DNA from: Planctomycetaceae bacterium
GTDB lineage: Bacteria; Planctomycetota; Planctomycetia; Pirellulales; UBA1268
DNA length: 5,632 bases
NCBI GenBank assembly: GCA_947453875.1
Contig: CANGIH010000194.1
Location: 1-5,632, forward strand
Reading direction: 5' to 3'
Shown: one piece after another, positions 1 to 5,632 of the stretch
Numbering within the stretch: the first letter of the stretch is position 1
Layout: each line of letters opens with the position of its first letter
Notes under the pieces: model-generated
Told to the model about the DNA's origin: nothing
The model's database searches: none
The model's input: the letters and a program-made list of their open reading frames with translations, nothing else
Made by a program: the position numbers and the translations under genes

Positions 1-1164
1 ATCCCGCCGAGCGAGCGCGTCGTCCTCGGCGGCATCGGCATCGGCAACCGCGGCACCTACGACCTCGGCTGCTTCCTCGAGCAGAACGACGTCCAGTTCA
101 CCGCGATCTGCGATGTGAAAGAAAACCGGCGTGTCGGCATCAAGAAGATGGCCGACGAGAAGTACGGCAACGACTCCTGCGCGATGTACCAGGACTTCCG
201 CGAGCTTCTCGACCGCAGCGACATCGACGCCGTCCTCATCGCCACCGGCCCCAACTGGCACACCACCGCGAGCGTCTATGCGGCGAAGGCCGGGAAGGAC
301 ATCTACTGCGAGAAGCCCTGCTCGAAGAACATCGCCCAGAGCCTGCTTCTCCGTGACACGATCCGCCGCACCGGCCGTGTCTTCCAGGCCGGCACGCAGC
401 GCCGCAACCTCCCCCACTTCGCCTTCGCCTGTGAGCTGGCCCGCACCGGCCGCCTCGGAAAGATGAAGCGGGTTTTCGCCCATCCGGCCGGGATGACGGC
501 GAGCACGAGCGGCTGGCTGCCGGCGGAGAACGAGCCGCCGAAGGAAGTCGTCGATTGGAACATGTACCTCGGCCCGGCGGCCTGGCGGCCGTTCAACGCC
601 AAGCTCCTCGACGGCTTCAACTTCGAGAAGGGGGGCGGGCTCGTCGGCGGCGGTGTCCTCGAATGGGGCTCGCACTGCGTCGATCTCTGTCAGTGGGCCG
701 TCAACGATTGCCCGCCGCCGGTCGAATATGCCCCGCCGGTCGATGGCCAGATCGTCTGCAAGTACGACGACGGCGTGGAGCTGATCTTCCGCGAGAAGGA
801 TTGGATCCCGCTCGGTTCCTGCCCCGTCCGTTTCGAGGGAGAGGATGGTTGGGTGGAGGCTGGCGACTCCGGCAAGCTCGTCCTCTCCTCGCCGGAGCTC
901 CTCGCCGGGCGCACCGTCGAGGAGATCGGAGGCTACCCGGCGACGTTCCACGTTCGCGACTTCCTCGACTGCGTGAAGACGCGCGGCAAGCCGAAGGGGA
1001 ATGCCGACGCGGCCTGCAACGCCCACATTGCCTGCCATGCCGCCAACGTCGCCCTGTTCCTCGGCCGGCCGGTGAAGTTCGACAACGCCACCAATGCCTT
1101 CGTCGATGACGTTGAGGCCAACCGGCTCCGTTCGGAGGCGCTCCGCGAGCCGTGGCGGATCTGA
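1..1164 (+). CDS. Gfo/Idh/MocA-family NAD(P)-dependent oxidoreductase (5' partial)
   Basis: The gene is open at the left edge: reading frame 1 is open from base 1 to the TGA at 1162-1164, giving 387 visible residues. The internal GTG at 115 is not the real start, because a Rossmann-type GxGxxG (GIGNRG, visible residues 13-18) lies upstream of it. Other family marks are the EKPCS segment with the catalytic-type lysine at residue 105, a glycine-rich stretch leading into EWGSHCVD (221-228), and a C-terminal DFLDCVKTRGKP segment (about 314-325) ending in an REPW-like tail, as in the bacterial-type C-terminal domain common in planctomycetes. The family oxidises or reduces sugars, polyols and related substrates with NAD(P). 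The substrate cannot be read from sequence. Relatives in this phylum often carry a Tat signal before the Rossmann fold; that region lies outside the window. The usual D-x-x-x-H pair appears as E221/H225. A HEAT-repeat gene follows after 65 nt on the same strand. Confidence 0.93.
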   Translation: MPPSERVVLGGIGIGNRGTYDLGCFLEQNDVQFTAICDVKENRRVGIKKMADEKYGNDSCAMYQDFRELLDRSDIDAVLIATGPNWHTTASVYAAKAGKDIYCEKPCSKNIAQSLLLRDTIRRTGRVFQAGTQRRNLPHFAFACELARTGRLGKMKRVFAHPAGMTASTSGWLPAENEPPKEVVDWNMYLGPAAWRPFNAKLLDGFNFEKGGGLVGGGVLEWGSHCVDLCQWAVNDCPPPVEYAPPVDGQIVCKYDDGVELIFREKDWIPLGSCPVRFEGEDGWVEAGDSGKLVLSSPELLAGRTVEEIGGYPATFHVRDFLDCVKTRGKPKGNADAACNAHIACHAANVALFLGRPVKFDNATNAFVDDVEANRLRSEALREPWRI

Positions 1165-1211
1165 CTCCAGCCCGCGCCCGCCCCTCGCGTCCTCGCCACC
1201 CCCAATCCCCC
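1165..1211 (+). promoter_or_regulatory. C-rich, G-poor intercistronic tract (possible rut-like site)
   Basis: Between the oxidoreductase stop and the ribosome binding site of the HEAT-repeat gene, about 31 of 47 bases are C and only 7 are G. This is very different from the flanking coding DNA, where G and C are more balanced. C-rich, G-poor, unstructured RNA is the kind of region that Rho factor loads on. The tract could therefore tune transcription into the downstream gene. This is inferred from composition only; it may simply be an unconstrained spacer in a GC-rich genome. No -10/-35 pair was recognised here. Confidence 0.25.
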
Positions 1212-1215
1212 GATC

Positions 1216-1219
1216 AGGA
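1216..1219 (+). promoter_or_regulatory. Ribosome binding site fixing the HEAT-protein start at 1230
   Basis: AGGA lies 10 nt before the ATG at 1230. The same frame is open from a GTG at 1152, but that start overlaps the upstream gene, has no comparable purine motif, and would place 26 proline/arginine-rich residues in front of a clear signal peptide. The ATG is therefore preferred. Confidence 0.65.
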
Positions 1220-1229
1220 CAACGCTCCC

Positions 1230-3374
1230 ATGCTGAATTCCTCCCTCTTTCGCCGACTGGCCCTGGCCGCCACGGCGACGGCCCTCCTCATCCCGGTGCC
1301 CACCCGCTCCATCCATGCCCAGAGCCCCGACGCCGGCGACAAGGCGAAGGCCGCGATCGCCGTGCTCCGCAGCGATGCCGCCGAGGCCGACAAGGCGCTC
1401 GCCTGCAAGCACCTGGCAATCTACGGCTCCGCTGATGCGGTGCCCGATCTCGCCAAGCTCCTCGACAACGAACGGCTCCACTCCTGGGCGCGGACCGGCC
1501 TGGAAGCGATTCCTGGCCCGGAGGCCGACGCCGCCCTGCGGGCAGCCGCCGCGACGCTCTCCGGCCAACTGCTCGTCGGCACGATCAACACGATCGGCGT
1601 CCGCAAGGATGCCGGTGCCCTCCAGATCCTCACCCAGCGTCTCGGCGACCGCGATCCGGAAGTCGCCTCCGCGGCGGCCGTCGCGCTCGGGCATGTCGGC
1701 ACGCTTCCGGCGATCTCGACGCTGAAAGCCGCGCTGCCGCGGGCCAATGGAGCCGTGCAGTCGGCCATCGCCGAGGGGTGCATCCTCGCCGCCGAAGGGC
1801 TCCTTGCCAGCGGCAAGGCCAGCGACGCCGTCGCCCTGTTCGACGAGGTCCGCAAGGCTCCGGTGCCGGCGCAGCGGAAGCTCGAAGCGACCCGCGGTGC
1901 GATCCTCGCCCGCGGCGACGATGGTGCGCCGCTCCTGATCGAGCAACTGCAGTCGCCCGAGCAGTCGATCTTCCGTCTCGGCCTCAGCACCGCCCGCGAG
2001 GTGAAGCCGGGGAAGTGCGACACGGCTCTGGTGGCGGAGCTTCCCAAGCTCCCCGCAAGCCGCGCCGCCCTTGTGCTCCGGGCGCTGGCTGACCGCAAGA
2101 GCCCGGCCGCCGTCGCGGCTCTCGTCGCTGCTGCGGCCAAGGGAGCCAAGGAAACGAGGCTTGCGGCACTGGAATCGCTCGGGAGCGCCGGCGACGCGAC
2201 GGCGCTCGCCGTCCTCCTCGAGGGGGCGGTCGATGCCGATGCCGATCTCGCCAGGGCGGCCACCGCCTCGATCTCGAGTCTCTCCGGTGCCGAGGTCGAT
2301 GCCGAGATCAAGAAGCGGCTCCCGGCCGCATCGGGCAAGCTCCTGCCGATGCTCCTCGAACTCGTCGGCCAGCGCCGCATCGACGCCATCCCGCCGGCGC
2401 TCGCCGCCGTCGATTCGGCCGATCCGGCCACGCGGGCTGCGGCGCTTGCGGCCCTGGGCAACATCGTCGACGTCCAACGGCTGCCGGTGCTCGTCGCCCA
2501 GGTCGTGAAGCCGCGGGACGAGGCCGACGCCGCCAACGCGAAGAAGGCCCTCCTCACCGCGGCGATCCGCATGCCCGACCGCGAGGCCTGCGCCGCCGCC
2601 GTCACCGCCCCGCTCGCCGAGGCGCCGGCTCCGGCCAAGCAGGTGCTCCTCGAGACCTTGGGGCAGGTCGGCGGCACGAAGGCCCTCGCTGCCGTCGCCG
2701 CTGCGGCGAAGAATGGCGACGACGCGCAGAAGGATGCCGCCAGCCGTCTCCTCGGCGAGTGGATGACCGCCGACGCGGCGCCGGTGCTCCTCGATCTCTC
2801 CAAGTCGCTCCAGGAAGACAAGTACCGAGGCCGGGCGATCCGCGGGTTCATCCGCATCGCGCGGCAGTTCAAGCTCGAGCAGGCGGAGCGGGCGAAGATG
2901 GCCGTCGAGGCTTTTGCAGCCGCGAAAACGCCAGCCGAGCGGAAACTCGTCCTCGAGGTGGCCCGCCGCTACCCCGATATCGAGATGCTCAAGCTCGCCG
3001 CCAAGGCCGGGGCCGAGGAGGATCTCAAGCCCGAGGCGAGGATCGCCGCCGCAGCGATCGTCAAGAAGCTCCCCGAGGAGTCGGCCGACGCCTACGCACT
3101 CGCCAAGGGGCTGGGGCTGGAGAAGGTGAAGCTCGAGATCGTGAAGGCCACCTACGGCTCGGGCGATCGACAGAAGGACGTCACCGACGTCGTTCGCAAG
3201 AATGCCGGCAGCCTTCCACTGATCTTCATTCCGGGTGATGGCTTCAACAAGGTCTTCGGTGGCGATCCGGCACCGAATGCCGAGAAGCATCTTTCGATCG
3301 ACTACACGATCGATGGCAAGGCGGGCATGGCGAAGATCGGCGAGAACGGCACGATCCTCCTTCCCACCCCCTGA
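1230..3374 (+). CDS. Exported HEAT-repeat protein with C-terminal beta-type domain
   Basis: The product is 714 aa. Residues 1-31 look like a Sec signal peptide: an FRR positive patch at 7-9, a hydrophobic alanine/leucine core, and an SIHA-Q type cleavage region, so the protein is probably periplasmic or envelope-associated. Residues about 35-630 are an alanine/leucine-rich alpha solenoid with repeated helix pairs of HEAT/PBS-lyase type, for example around 140-170 (RDPEVASAAAVALGHVG), 290-320, 395-425, 475-515 and 565-610. HEAT arrays are protein-interaction scaffolds, and no enzymatic motif is seen. The last 80 residues (about 635-714) differ: TYGSGDRQKDVTDVV, then GGDPAPN and a predicted strand-rich end (HLSIDYTIDGK). 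This resembles a small domain found at the ends of other bacterial proteins, possibly the DUF3395/DnaJC11-C-like type, recalled from memory and not verified. The gene follows the Gfo/Idh/MocA gene by 65 nt and probably shares its transcript. The partner and exact role are unknown. Confidence 0.9.
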   Translation: MLNSSLFRRLALAATATALLIPVPTRSIHAQSPDAGDKAKAAIAVLRSDAAEADKALACKHLAIYGSADAVPDLAKLLDNERLHSWARTGLEAIPGPEADAALRAAAATLSGQLLVGTINTIGVRKDAGALQILTQRLGDRDPEVASAAAVALGHVGTLPAISTLKAALPRANGAVQSAIAEGCILAAEGLLASGKASDAVALFDEVRKAPVPAQRKLEATRGAILARGDDGAPLLIEQLQSPEQSIFRLGLSTAREVKPGKCDTALVAELPKLPASRAALVLRALADRKSPAAVAALVAAAAKGAKETRLAALESLGSAGDATALAVLLEGAVDADADLARAATASISSLSGAEVDAEIKKRLPAASGKLLPMLLELVGQRRIDAIPPALAAVDSADPATRAAALAALGNIVDVQRLPVLVAQVVKPRDEADAANAKKALLTAAIRMPDREACAAAVTAPLAEAPAPAKQVLLETLGQVGGTKALAAVAAAAKNGDDAQKDAASRLLGEWMTADAAPVLLDLSKSLQEDKYRGRAIRGFIRIARQFKLEQAERAKMAVEAFAAAKTPAERKLVLEVARRYPDIEMLKLAAKAGAEEDLKPEARIAAAAIVKKLPEESADAYALAKGLGLEKVKLEIVKATYGSGDRQKDVTDVVRKNAGSLPLIFIPGDGFNKVFGGDPAPNAEKHLSIDYTIDGKAGMAKIGENGTILLPTP

Positions 3375-3407
3375 TGCCGGGCGTGGTTTGTTGAAGCCGG
3401 CTGGAAG

Positions 3408-3455
3408 CAAACGAAGCGGCCCGCCGGGGTGATCCCGGCGGGCCGTGGTCGTTTG
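3408..3455. terminator. Two-tier hairpin between convergent genes (bidirectional terminator)
   Basis: A perfect 12-bp GC stem (CGGCCCGCCGGG at 3417-3428 with its complement at 3434-3445) closes a 5-nt GTGAT loop. Outside it a second perfect 7-bp stem (CAAACGA at 3408-3414 with TCGTTTG at 3449-3455) continues the helix across a small 2x3 internal loop. The hairpin starts 33 nt after the HEAT-protein stop and ends 24 nt from the glutamate dehydrogenase stop on the other strand. A symmetric hairpin in this position is well placed to end transcription from both sides. There is no long T tract on either strand, only the short GTTTG of the outer arm, so it is a non-canonical intrinsic terminator, or it may instead protect the 3' ends of the mRNAs. 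Confidence 0.8.
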
Positions 3456-3479
3456 CGGTGCCGAGGTGGGGCCCGCGGC

Positions 3480-4712
3480 TCATCCCAACCCGCCGAGCAC
3501 CGTCGCCTTGCCGACCCGCCCCACGCCGAGCATGTAGGCGGCCGTGCGGAGCGACACCTTCCGTTCCTGGGCGAGTTGCCACACCTGCTCAAAGGCGGCG
3601 CCGAGGATCTGATCGAGCTCCTGACGCACCCGGTTGATGCCCCACTGGTAGTGTTGCCGGTTCTGCACCCATTCAAACCAGCTTGCCGTCACGCCGCCGG
3701 CGTTGGCGAGGATGTCGGGGAGGACCATCACGCCCTTGGCGTCGAACACGGCATCGGCCTCGGGCGTCACCGGGGCGTTGGCCGCCTCGATGATGATCGG
3801 AGCCTTCACCGCACCGGCATTAGCACCGGTGAGGACGCCGCCGAGCGCGGCGGGGATGAGGACATCGCACTCGCAGGCGAGCAACTCGTCGCCTGTGATC
3901 CGGTCGGCTTCGGTGTAGCCGTCGAGCCTCCCTCCATGCTCCTGCGCATACTTGAGCATGCCGGGGATGTCGAGGCCCTCCTCGCGACGGTAGGCGCCAC
4001 CGGCGTCGCTGATGGCCACGAACCGGCACTCGGCGTCGTGGAGGAAGCGGGCGGTGAAGGTGCCGACATTGCCGAATCCCTGCAACGCGATCCGCGTGCC
4101 GGGGAACCTGCGACCCGTCCGTGAGAGGACCTTGAGAGTCAGCCCCCCCACGCCGCGGCCGGTCGCTTCGTCGCGGCCGGGGATGCCGTGATAGTCGACC
4201 GGTTTGCCGGTGACACAGGCCGGGGAGAAGCCGTGGTACTTGCCATACTGGTTCATGATCCAGGCCATCATGTCGGCCGTCGTCCCCATGTCGGGGGCGG
4301 GGATGTCGACGTCCGGGCCGAAGAGGTCGTGGATCGAATCGACGAACCGGCGGGTGATCCGCTCGAGTTCGCGGGGAGAACGCTGTTTGGGGTCGAGCGC
4401 GATGCCCCCCTTGGCCCCGCCGTAGGGGATGTTCACGACGGCCGTTTTCCAGGTCATGAGCGCCGCGAGTCCCCGAACCTCGTCGAGATCGACCTGCGGG
4501 TGATAGCGCAGCCCCCCCTTCATCGGACCGCGGGCGTTGTTGTGCTGGACTCGATAGCCGATGTAGGTGGCCACCTCACCGGAGTCGAGCTCGACCGGGA
4601 TCTGCACCTGCACCTCCCGCTTTGCCGTGAGGAGCAGCCGCCGCATCGCGTCGGAGAGGTCGAGCTGATCGGCGGCACGCTGGAAATAGATGCGGGGGGC
4701 GTCGGCGGACAT
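3480..4712 (-). CDS. gdhA: Glutamate dehydrogenase, hexameric bacterial type
   Basis: This cytoplasmic enzyme interconverts glutamate and 2-oxoglutarate plus ammonia with NAD(P)H, linking nitrogen assimilation or glutamate breakdown to the TCA cycle. The 410-residue length is typical of small hexameric enzymes (RocG/GudB size). The substrate-binding domain shows GPMKGGLRYHP (62-72, K65), MTWKTA (86-91, K89) and PYGGAKGG (96-103, catalytic-type K101). PAPDMGT carries D141. The K65/K89/K101/D141 spacing matches the family's three-lysine plus aspartate set. The Rossmann domain has GFGNVG (212-217), and the following strand ends in ISDAGGA with D236, which favours NAD over NADP but does not settle it. 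EAANAPVTPEAD (309-320) and ADAGGVTASWFEW-like residues 337-348, with S344, close the active site. The ATG at 4712 has AGGAG 7 nt upstream. It converges on the HEAT gene and diverges from the kinase-like gene. No truncation or missing residue is seen. Confidence 0.97.
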   Translation of the reverse strand: MSADAPRIYFQRAADQLDLSDAMRRLLLTAKREVQVQIPVELDSGEVATYIGYRVQHNNARGPMKGGLRYHPQVDLDEVRGLAALMTWKTAVVNIPYGGAKGGIALDPKQRSPRELERITRRFVDSIHDLFGPDVDIPAPDMGTTADMMAWIMNQYGKYHGFSPACVTGKPVDYHGIPGRDEATGRGVGGLTLKVLSRTGRRFPGTRIALQGFGNVGTFTARFLHDAECRFVAISDAGGAYRREEGLDIPGMLKYAQEHGGRLDGYTEADRITGDELLACECDVLIPAALGGVLTGANAGAVKAPIIIEAANAPVTPEADAVFDAKGVMVLPDILANAGGVTASWFEWVQNRQHYQWGINRVRQELDQILGAAFEQVWQLAQERKVSLRTAAYMLGVGRVGKATVLGGLG

Positions 4713-4719
4713 GGCGGAG

Positions 4720-4724
4720 CTCCT
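4720..4724 (-). promoter_or_regulatory. Strong Shine-Dalgarno of glutamate dehydrogenase
   Basis: On the minus strand AGGAG stands 7 nt before the ATG at 4712-4710. This near-ideal sequence and spacing confirms the chosen start and suggests efficient translation. Confidence 0.85.
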
Positions 4725-4736
4725 GGTTTGGAGGGG

Positions 4737-4742
4737 ATCATA
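4737..4742 (-). promoter_or_regulatory. Candidate -10 box for glutamate dehydrogenase
   Basis: Read on the minus strand, TATGAT matches the sigma-70 -10 consensus at five of six positions and stands out as AT-rich in very GC-rich DNA. It lies 25 nt upstream of the start codon, which would give a short leader that still includes the AGGAG. The -35 is poor (CCGACC at 4767-4762, 19-bp spacing), so an activator or a different sigma factor may be involved. The box sits inside a 5-6-5 inverted repeat (GGATC 4735-4739, GATCC 4746-4750), a possible operator. Confidence 0.35.
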
Positions 4743-4846
4743 ATCGATCCGTGTGGGGTTCGGTCGGGGGCGGCGCGTCCTTCCCTGGCCACGAGCCGGT
4801 GGGCGATGGCGGCTGAGGCGGGAACGGATACGATTGACCCATCCCC

Positions 4847-4856
4847 GGAGAGAGGA
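4847..4856 (+). promoter_or_regulatory. Ribosome binding site of the kinase-like gene
   Basis: GGAGAGAGGA ends 8 nt before the ATG at 4865. An in-frame TGA at 4835-4837 lies just upstream, so this ATG is the first usable ATG or GTG start in the frame. Together these fix the N-terminus. Confidence 0.8.
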
Positions 4857-4864
4857 TTTCCCGC

Positions 4865-5632
4865 ATGGCGACGCCGAGCCCCGATCAGTTTTGGACGCTT
4901 CTCACCGAATCGAAGCTCGCCGAGGCGGCGTCCCTCGCCAAGCTCCGCCGGGAGTTCGAAGGGCTGCCTTTCCCCCCCGGTGCTTCGGCGGCCAGCGCCA
5001 CCGAACTGGTCGCCCGCTGGCTCGTGAAGCGGAACGTGATCTCCGAATGGCAGTCGAAGCGGCTGCTTCGCGGCGAGAAGGGGCCGTTTTTCCTCGGCGA
5101 CTACCGGCTCCTCGACCGTTTCGACACCGGCCGCGGCGGCACGGTGTTCCGGGCCCGCCACGAGCCCTCCGGCCGGCTCGTCGGCATCTCGGCCCTCAAC
5201 AACAAATACTGCCAGCAGCCCGAGGTGTGGTCCGACATCCTCAAGCGGACGAAGGCCGTCACCGAGGCGACCGACCCCACCCTTACGAAGACCTGGGCTC
5301 TGGAGAAAGCGGGATCGCAGCGATTCGTCCTCGCGGATGACGTTGTCGGCGCCCCGTTGGCCGACGAGCTTTCGAAGCGCGGAGCGATCCCGGTCGACGA
5401 GGCGGGGGCGATCGCGCTCGCCGTCGCCAGGGCCGTGGCAGAACTCCACCGCCTCGGCGTCGTCCATGGCGCGATCTCGCTCGACAGCGTCCGCCGCGCC
5501 ACCCCCGACACCGGCTCGAAGGAGACCGAGGGGGCCATCCGCCTCCTCCAGTTCCCCCTCGTCGCCGATCCGCACGTCGTGCCTGCCCGCCTCGAGATCG
5601 ACACGCCGGAAGCGGTCGCCCGGCTCGGCACG
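4865..5632 (+). CDS. Protein kinase-fold protein, probable pseudokinase (3' partial)
   Basis: The frame is open for 256 codons to the window edge. Residues 1-76 form a helical leader (FWTLLTESKL at 9-18; WLVKRNVISEWQSKRLLRG at 52-70) of the kind that precedes many planctomycete Ser/Thr kinase domains. The kinase-like fold starts at LGDYRLLDRF (77-86). Its glycine loop TGRGGTVF (88-95) is intact, followed by RARHEPSGRLVGISAL, where the VAIK lysine is replaced by S109. The helix-C glutamate position appears to be R128 by my hand alignment. Helix E and the catalytic loop are recognisable (AVAELHRLGVVHGAISLDSV, 190-209), but HRD reads HGA and the following lysine and asparagine are serines. The DFG position appears as QFP (229-231). 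Phosphotransfer is therefore unlikely, and a scaffold or allosteric role is inferred. The frame is clean, with codon use like its neighbours, so this does not look like gene decay. The C-terminus is unseen. The gene diverges from glutamate dehydrogenase. Confidence 0.82.
   Translation, partial: MATPSPDQFWTLLTESKLAEAASLAKLRREFEGLPFPPGASAASATELVARWLVKRNVISEWQSKRLLRGEKGPFFLGDYRLLDRFDTGRGGTVFRARHEPSGRLVGISALNNKYCQQPEVWSDILKRTKAVTEATDPTLTKTWALEKAGSQRFVLADDVVGAPLADELSKRGAIPVDEAGAIALAVARAVAELHRLGVVHGAISLDSVRRATPDTGSKETEGAIRLLQFPLVADPHVVPARLEIDTPEAVARLGT

Larger units (their letters stand above)
4713..4864. promoter_or_regulatory. Divergent intergenic region
   Basis: These 152 bp separate the glutamate dehydrogenase start (minus strand) from the kinase-like gene start (plus strand) and must hold the 5' signals of both, unless the latter is read from elsewhere. 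The dehydrogenase side contains AGGAG and a TATGAT box. On the kinase-like side a TACGAT sequence at 4829-4834 is a weak -10 candidate without a convincing -35. No coding sequence or stable RNA structure was recognised. Confidence 0.6.

Noticed and set aside
115..1164. Treating the oxidoreductase as complete from GTG 115
   Set aside because: The Rossmann glycine motif lies upstream in the same open frame, so the gene begins outside the window.
1152..1229. GTG start at 1152 for the HEAT-repeat protein
   Set aside because: It would overlap the end of the oxidoreductase gene and place a Pro/Arg-rich 26-residue extension before the signal peptide; ATG 1230 has a suitably spaced AGGA.
2226..2250. 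Short GATGCC-type tandem repetition inside the HEAT gene
   Set aside because: It encodes a normal acidic linker (DADAD) between repeats; it is too short to be a meaningful DNA repeat.
933..3410. Very long open frame (825 codons) on the minus strand, antisense to almost the whole HEAT-repeat gene
   Set aside because: Its product is a low-complexity Gly/Arg/Leu/Glu-rich string without a recognisable domain. The plus strand has a signal peptide, coherent HEAT helices and an RBS. Long antisense frames are expected opposite genes with GC-rich third positions.
4834..4839. TTGACC as a -35 box for the kinase-like gene
   Set aside because: A matching -10 would fall on or just before the start codon, over the ribosome binding site region, and none is present.
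4188..5027. 279-codon plus-strand open frame opposite the start of glutamate dehydrogenase, running into the kinase-like gene
   Set aside because: It is antisense to a fully conserved enzyme and then out of frame with the kinase-like gene; no domain is seen.
4520..5575. 351-codon minus-strand open frame across the glutamate dehydrogenase 5' end and the kinase-like gene
   Set aside because: It overlaps two better-supported genes, its last part is a frame-shifted shadow of the dehydrogenase, and its composition is Arg/Gly-rich without motifs.

Overview
The window is high-GC DNA with dense genes whose architecture points to Planctomycetota, probably a Pirellulales-like lineage. The support is a secreted HEAT-repeat protein next to a Gfo/Idh/MocA oxidoreductase, and a kinase-fold protein carrying the helical leader that often precedes planctomycete Ser/Thr kinase domains. 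The taxonomic call is inferred from protein style; there is no marker gene here.

Layout: (1) 1-1164, plus strand: 3' portion of a Gfo/Idh/MocA-family NAD(P)-dependent oxidoreductase, start outside the window. (2) 1230-3374, plus strand: an exported HEAT-repeat protein of 714 aa with a small C-terminal beta-type domain, 65 nt downstream and probably co-transcribed. The gap between them is strikingly C-rich and G-poor. (3) 3375-3479: convergent intergenic region with a strong two-tier hairpin that probably terminates transcription from both sides. (4) 3480-4712, minus strand: complete hexameric-type glutamate dehydrogenase with all catalytic residues. (5) 4713-4864: divergent intergenic region with a candidate promoter for the dehydrogenase. 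(6) 4865 to the window end, plus strand: a protein kinase-like gene (256 codons, open at the 3' edge) in which the VAIK lysine, HRD aspartate and DFG aspartate are all replaced, so it reads as a pseudokinase.

The first two genes plausibly form a sugar-related, envelope-directed unit. Glutamate dehydrogenase is a housekeeping nitrogen/carbon enzyme. The kinase-like gene diverges from it and shares its upstream region, but nothing in the sequence proves a functional link. The item most worth follow-up is the pseudokinase. I see no mobile element, CRISPR array, tRNA or rRNA.
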